DNA of 64,000 bases from an uncultured Eubacteriales bacterium (GTDB lineage Bacteria; Bacillota; Clostridia; Oscillospirales; Acutalibacteraceae), in contig CAKSDJ010000002.1 in NCBI GenBank assembly GCA_934445015.1, forward strand, positions 1 to 64,000, in the 5' to 3' direction. Each line of letters starts with the position of its first letter. Positions within the stretch are counted from its first letter, which is position 1. Under the pieces are notes generated by a model. That model worked only from the letters and a program-made list of their open reading frames with translations. It was not told the DNA's origin and did no database searches. A program made the translations under genes and the position numbers. Shown here piece after piece: positions 60,549 through 64,000 of this stretch.

Positions 60549-61217
60549 CTAACCCATATATTCGCCGTTATAGCTTACAAGAACAGCGCTTTTTACACCC
60601 TCGATTTCTGAAAGTTCGTTAATAAAATCGGTGTTTTCGTCTTTGAGGCGCACTTCAAAGGTAAGTTCGGTGTTTTCTTTTTGAACCGTTTTGCTTTTAA
60701 CCACACATTTTTTAACAGTCTTTTCAAGAAGATCGGTTGCGTTTTTTTCGCTTGCTGCGTTACATGCAAGTACCACAATATAAGGATTGCAGTGCGGTTT
60801 ACGGTTTACAAACACAATAAGAATAACACCTATAACAACACTGCCTATTACCGCAAGCGGAATCATACCTGCTGCAAGCACAATGCCTACCGCAATAGAC
60901 CAGAACAAAAATGCAATGTCAAGCGGTTCTTTAATGGCGGTGCGAAAACGTACAATTGATAATGCGCCCACCATACCGAGCGATAGAACAACATTGGATG
61001 TAACCGCCAAAATAACAACGGTTGTAATCATTGTAAGCGCTACAAGCGTTGTGCCGAAACTTGACGAATACATAACGCCCTGATACGTTTTTTTGTATAC
61101 CAAAAAAATAAAAAGACCTATACCGAAAGCCAATACCAATGCCAGTACCATATCTAAAATACTTACGCTTGTAATGTTTTCAAGAAAACTTGATTTAAAA
61201 ATATCGTTAAAACTCAT
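60549..61217 (-). CDS. DUF4956 membrane protein
   Basis: 222 residues with four helices in the first 130 residues (SILDMVLALVLAFGIGLFIF, then TTLVALTMITTVVILAV, FLFWSIAVGIVLAAGMIPL and VIGSVVIGVILIVFV). The conserved loop SLGMVGALSIVRFRTAIKEP is the DUF4956 hallmark. A cytoplasmic ferredoxin-like tail (LTFEVRLKDENTDFINELSE, IEGVKSAVLVSYNGEY) closes the protein. Function unknown; constant association with VTC and CotH suggests a shared pathway at the membrane. It lies 10 bp before the CotH gene. Confidence 0.9.
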   Translation of the reverse strand: MSFNDIFKSSFLENITSVSILDMVLALVLAFGIGLFIFLVYKKTYQGVMYSSSFGTTLVALTMITTVVILAVTSNVVLSLGMVGALSIVRFRTAIKEPLDIAFLFWSIAVGIVLAAGMIPLAVIGSVVIGVILIVFVNRKPHCNPYIVVLACNAASEKNATDLLEKTVKKCVVKSKTVQKENTELTFEVRLKDENTDFINELSEIEGVKSAVLVSYNGEYMG

Positions 61218-61259
61218 AATAATTTCTCCTTTAAAATTTAATTCTCGGCTCCAAACGGA

Positions 61260-61928
61260 TTAACCGTAAATTCTGCATACGGCATATTTTGAAAATGCGC
61301 CGACCCTGCAGTTTTTAAGTTGAAGTGCGTCTTTGATTATGTCGGGTAAATATTCATCCCACTTGACTTCCAAAATAATCGGCGAGTCCTCAACCGAAAC
61401 GGTAACGCTGTCTGTATTTAAAAAATCGGTGTTTTTTATTCCCGTTCTGATGTCGTAATCCAACGTTACGCGAACATTGCCCGGTTCAAATACAAACGGT
61501 TCCCTTGTGTAATCCACAATTGTTTTAGGGGCAAGACCGCACTTTATTTTGGTATAAGACTCATCCAAAAGCGGCTCACCGCTGTTTAAAAGTTTGCCGA
61601 AATCGCCTTCTGATATTGCCCTTACGGTTTCAACATTTACAGGCACACTTTCCTTTAAGCAAAGTCCGTTGATTTTGGTCTTTTTTTCAAGCCTGATAAA
61701 TGAAAGGTCGCCGTTGTAATACCTCAATCTGAACTTTTCGCGCATATTTACGCCGTCGATTTTTTCTTTAAGCGCTCTGTCCGACAGCGTGTCAAAATAA
61801 AGACTGCGTATTTTATACTTGCCGTTTAAGGCGTGTGCGTCGCTTTCGGCAATTTTCGACATTCTGCTTCTTACAGCCAACATATCTGCATAGCCTATTT
61901 CGTGTTTCCATTCGTGTCTGTATTTCAT
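61260..61928 (-). CDS. VTC-domain protein (polyphosphate polymerase-like)
   Basis: Tunnel-fold protein related to the polyphosphate polymerase domain of yeast Vtc4. It begins YRHEWKHEIGYADM; basic and acidic residues of the tunnel appear in KIRSLYFDTLSDRALKEKIDG, REKFRLRYYNG, FIRLEKKTKINGLCLKE, VDYTREPFVF and ILEVKWDEYLPDII. 222 residues, a bare catalytic domain without SPX. AAAGGAGAT ribosome site. First gene of the VTC-DUF4956-CotH run. Synthesis of polyphosphate is an inference from the family. Confidence 0.88.
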   Translation of the reverse strand: MKYRHEWKHEIGYADMLAVRSRMSKIAESDAHALNGKYKIRSLYFDTLSDRALKEKIDGVNMREKFRLRYYNGDLSFIRLEKKTKINGLCLKESVPVNVETVRAISEGDFGKLLNSGEPLLDESYTKIKCGLAPKTIVDYTREPFVFEPGNVRVTLDYDIRTGIKNTDFLNTDSVTVSVEDSPIILEVKWDEYLPDIIKDALQLKNCRVGAFSKYAVCRIYG

Positions 61929-62025
61929 TTTTATCTCCTTTCTTTAAATGCTTGCATTTTAAAGCAACTGTATTGTATAAGACAAATATTGAACTTTGAT
62001 TGAAACCGAATAAATATTTAATAAT

Positions 62026-62060
62026 AAAACCCCTATGCCTTTTTGGGGCAGAGGGGTTTT
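62026..62060 (-). terminator. Terminator of the azlC-azlD transcript
   Basis: AAAACCCCT (62026-62034) pairs with AGGGGTTTT (62052-62060). In the minus direction the stem ends in TTTTATTATT. Confidence 0.75.
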
Positions 62061-62103
62061 GCACCGTAATATCATATATTTTTGCTTTGGGTAACATAGA
62101 ATT

Positions 62104-62430
62104 TTAAAAAATAAAGTGCAGCATAAGCATATAGCAAACGGTTCCGCCTGCTATCGACAGCAGCATTTGCCGTTTCCATAGGTGCAGACCGCCCGTTATA
62201 ACAACCGCAATCGGTTCGGGCGCGCCGTGCGACCCCTGCAACACATTTATATTTCTCAGGCAATATACAACAAGCATTCCGAATACCGCAGACGGTAAAT
62301 ACTTACCCATATATTTTACAAATTCGGGTGTTTTGCGCTTTTCGTTAAACAGCGCAAATGGCAAAAATCGGGTAAGCATTGTACCGCAAACACACAAACT
62401 TATAGTTATGATCTGTTGTGAAAGCGTCAT
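62104..62430 (-). CDS. azlD: AzlD-family branched-chain amino acid export subunit
   Basis: 108 residues with about three to four helices, small partner of AzlC in a branched-chain amino acid exporter. Typical start ITISLCVCGTMLTRFLPFALF, then PSAVFGMLVVYCLRN and the conserved AVVITGGLHLWKRQMLLSIAGGT-type end. The stop is followed by the terminator. The start overlaps the azlC region by 4 bp. Intact, in contrast to azlC. Confidence 0.88.
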   Translation of the reverse strand: MTLSQQIITISLCVCGTMLTRFLPFALFNEKRKTPEFVKYMGKYLPSAVFGMLVVYCLRNINVLQGSHGAPEPIAVVITGGLHLWKRQMLLSIAGGTVCYMLMLHFIF

Positions 62431-63123
62431 TTTTCAACCTCCGTATGATCTATTTTCTTTTTAAACGCGGCAAGCAATATAATTATGCTTGCCATTGTAG
62501 GCAGCATAAACGAGTTTGAACCAAAACATATAAGACATACGGTTGCCGCCGCTACTCCTATTAAAGATGATATGTGATTTTTTTCTTTGAGCCATTGCTC
62601 AATAAAAATAACAACAAACATAGCGGTCATTACAAAACTTATGCCCGATGTGTCAAACTTAAAAAGCGAACCTGCAAGTCCGCCTGCGGTGGCGCCGAAA
62701 AACCAATAAAAATAATTTAAAAGGGTTACAAAAAACATAAACCAGCCTTTGTCTACCCCTTCTGGTATATTTGCGGTATAGTTTACCGAAAAGGTTTCAT
62801 CGCGCATACCGAAAATCAGATAATATTTTTTAAAGCCCATACCTTTAAAACGTTCAAGCATAGAAATGCCGTAAAAAATATGCCTTGCCTGAATAAGCAG
62901 GGGGTCATAAAAAACACCAGAACCGGCCAAAAGGGCTAAGCAGCATTTCAACCGCAACAAACTCCAAAGAACCGCCGTATATTAAAAGACTCATAAACAT
63001 AGGATATAAAAATGAAAATCCGCTTGCATTCATATAAATGCCATAGGCAAATCCCAAAAATAAAAACCCTGCCAAAATAGGCACGGTATACGGAAACTCC
63101 GCCTTTAACGCTTTAAGTTTCAT
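62427..63123 (-). pseudogene. azlC: azlC, broken by a frameshift
   Basis: Large subunit of the branched-chain amino acid exporter. Two minus-strand frames together make one AzlC. The first (63123 to stop TGA at 62905-62907) gives the N-terminus with GFLFLGFAYGIYMNASGFSFLYPMFMS and GGSLEFVAVEMLL. The second, one frame on, continues with LLIQARHIFYGISMLERFKG, YLIFGMRDETFSVNY and the remaining helices. The junction falls at T6-ATGA-C5 near 62900-62912, so one extra base (or a homopolymer error) explains it. If real, azlD has lost its partner; if a sequencing error, the gene is intact. Confidence 0.8.
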
Positions 63124-63258
63124 AAAATTGTCCGCCTTTTTGTTGAAAATATAATAAGCACGATGTAAAATAAAATCAGCGCACTGAAATTATAGCACCG
63201 TCGCTATCGGTTTTCAAGACGCTTAATTTAATAGTATTAAGTTTTATGAGGTGGGATT

Positions 63259-64000
63259 ATGCCGTGGGATTCAAAACAGTATTTAAAATTCGCAAATGAG
63301 AGAAAACAGCCGTGCATAGATTTGATTTCGCGCTTAAACGGTGATTTTAACAGCATACTCGATTTGGGGTGCGGACCCGGAAACAGCACTGAAAATCTTT
63401 TTAAAAAGTATACCAAAGCAACCGTGACAGGTTTTGACGCCGATGACAATATGCTTAAAAGGGCAAAAGAAGATCATCCCGATATACAGTTTGTAAGGGG
63501 CTTTGCCCCAAACGATTTTGACAAATTAAATCAAAAGTTTGATCTGGTGTTTTCAAACGCCTGCATACAGTGGATAAGCGGTCAGGAAAAATTGATCGAA
63601 GGCGTTTGCGAAATACTTAATAAGGGTGGAACGTTTGCGGTGCAGGTCCCCCAAACGGCCAGTTCTTTGTTTTATAAAATTTTACACAGACTGATAGAAC
63701 AAAAATGGACAAAACTCAAATCGGTCAGAACTTTTTACACTTTAAACGCCGAGGGATACTACAACGCGCTTATAAAACGTTTTAAAGATGTAACGGTTTG
63801 GCAGAGCGATTATTACCACGTTGTAAGCAAAGAATCGGTTATCGAATGGTTTATGGGCAGCGGACTGCGCCCCTATCTTGAACTGCTTGACGCAGGCGAA
63901 GAAAAAGAGTTTTTAAACGATCTGTATACCGAAATAAATAAAGGGTACCGGCTGTTGGATGACGGCAACGTATTTTTAATAATGCCGAGATTGTTTTTTA
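63259..64000 (+). CDS. Trans-aconitate 2-methyltransferase-like SAM methyltransferase, end of gene cut off
   Basis: The ATG at 63259 follows a strong GAGGTGGG site; the frame is open to the window edge (247 complete codons), which is close to the usual 250-260 of Tam. N-terminus MPWDSKQYLKFANERKQPC, SAM motif SILDLGCGPGNSTENL, VTGFDADDNMLKRAKED, then FDLVFSNACIQWI and the Tam-like later part (FYTLNAEGYYNALIKRF). The protein may esterify trans-aconitate or a related small acid; the true substrate is uncertain. Probably only a few residues are missing. Confidence 0.85.
   Translation, partial: MPWDSKQYLKFANERKQPCIDLISRLNGDFNSILDLGCGPGNSTENLFKKYTKATVTGFDADDNMLKRAKEDHPDIQFVRGFAPNDFDKLNQKFDLVFSNACIQWISGQEKLIEGVCEILNKGGTFAVQVPQTASSLFYKILHRLIEQKWTKLKSVRTFYTLNAEGYYNALIKRFKDVTVWQSDYYHVVSKESVIEWFMGSGLRPYLELLDAGEEKEFLNDLYTEINKGYRLLDDGNVFLIMPRLFF

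Overview
The window looks like a chromosome segment of an endospore-forming, low-to-mid GC Clostridia bacterium, most like uncultured gut Oscillospiraceae/Ruminococcaceae. The reasons are the sporulation and germination genes (SpoIIE, SpoIVFB-type M50 protease, SleB, SleC-like lysin, GerA/GerB/GerC, DacF-type carboxypeptidase, CotH), strong AGGAGG-type ribosome sites, frequent TTG starts and perfect TTGACA-17-TATAAT promoters. No taxonomic search was possible, so this placement is inference.

Layout. 1-430: the end of a gene with foreign codon use, lying beside a tRNA-Gln, which may be the edge of an integrated element. 433-1640: RNA-rich stretch with tRNA-Gln, a 6S RNA candidate, a DUF1292 gene and an independent transcription unit of about 360 nt carrying four copies of a GTGAGTCCGA-core repeat spaced about 53 nt apart; this unit matches no RNA family I recognise and is the best novelty candidate. 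1.7-3.9 kb: two-component system. 4.0-18.7 kb: lepA, an M15 peptidase, then a tightly coupled run of murD, two M42 peptidases, a GNAT-like protein, a methionine gamma-lyase family protein, a beta-propeller-like protein, an HPr-like protein without the active-site His, and pcrA, followed by membrane proteins and rlmD. 18.9-32.2 kb: dacF, pgi, an AGCS symporter, tRNA-Arg, the SpoIVFA-like/SpoIVFB pair, a YgiQ radical SAM protein, a LUD protein, an ABC-F ATPase, proS and pyk. 32.2-34.9 kb: an XRE regulator and three secreted lipoproteins, each with its own regulatory signals. 34.9-42.7 kb: ABC exporter, spoIIE, sleB, galT and a DUF3048 lipoprotein. 42.8-47.6 kb: cysteine desulfurase and thiI, then a catalytically dead class B sortase, a membrane-tethered MoCF/CinA-like protein and a COG2426 membrane protein. 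47.7-52.7 kb: germination cluster (SleC-like lysin with a small partner, gerA-gerC-gerB). 52.8-58.0 kb: pth, mfd and a PrsA-like foldase. 58-62 kb: an acetyltransferase with an apparent ATT start and the VTC-DUF4956-CotH cluster. 62-64 kb: azlD, a frameshifted azlC and a partial methyltransferase.

The genes combine housekeeping functions (translation, cell wall, glycolysis, DNA repair) with spore development. The unusual content consists of enzyme-like proteins that have lost their catalytic residues (sortase, HPr), shortened versions of sporulation and germination proteins (SpoIVFA, GerC), and the repeat RNA. Starts were adjusted wherever a better ribosome site lies downstream of the longest reading frame. 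Only one gene-free stretch exceeds 300 bases (1099-1700), and it is filled mostly by the repeat RNA.
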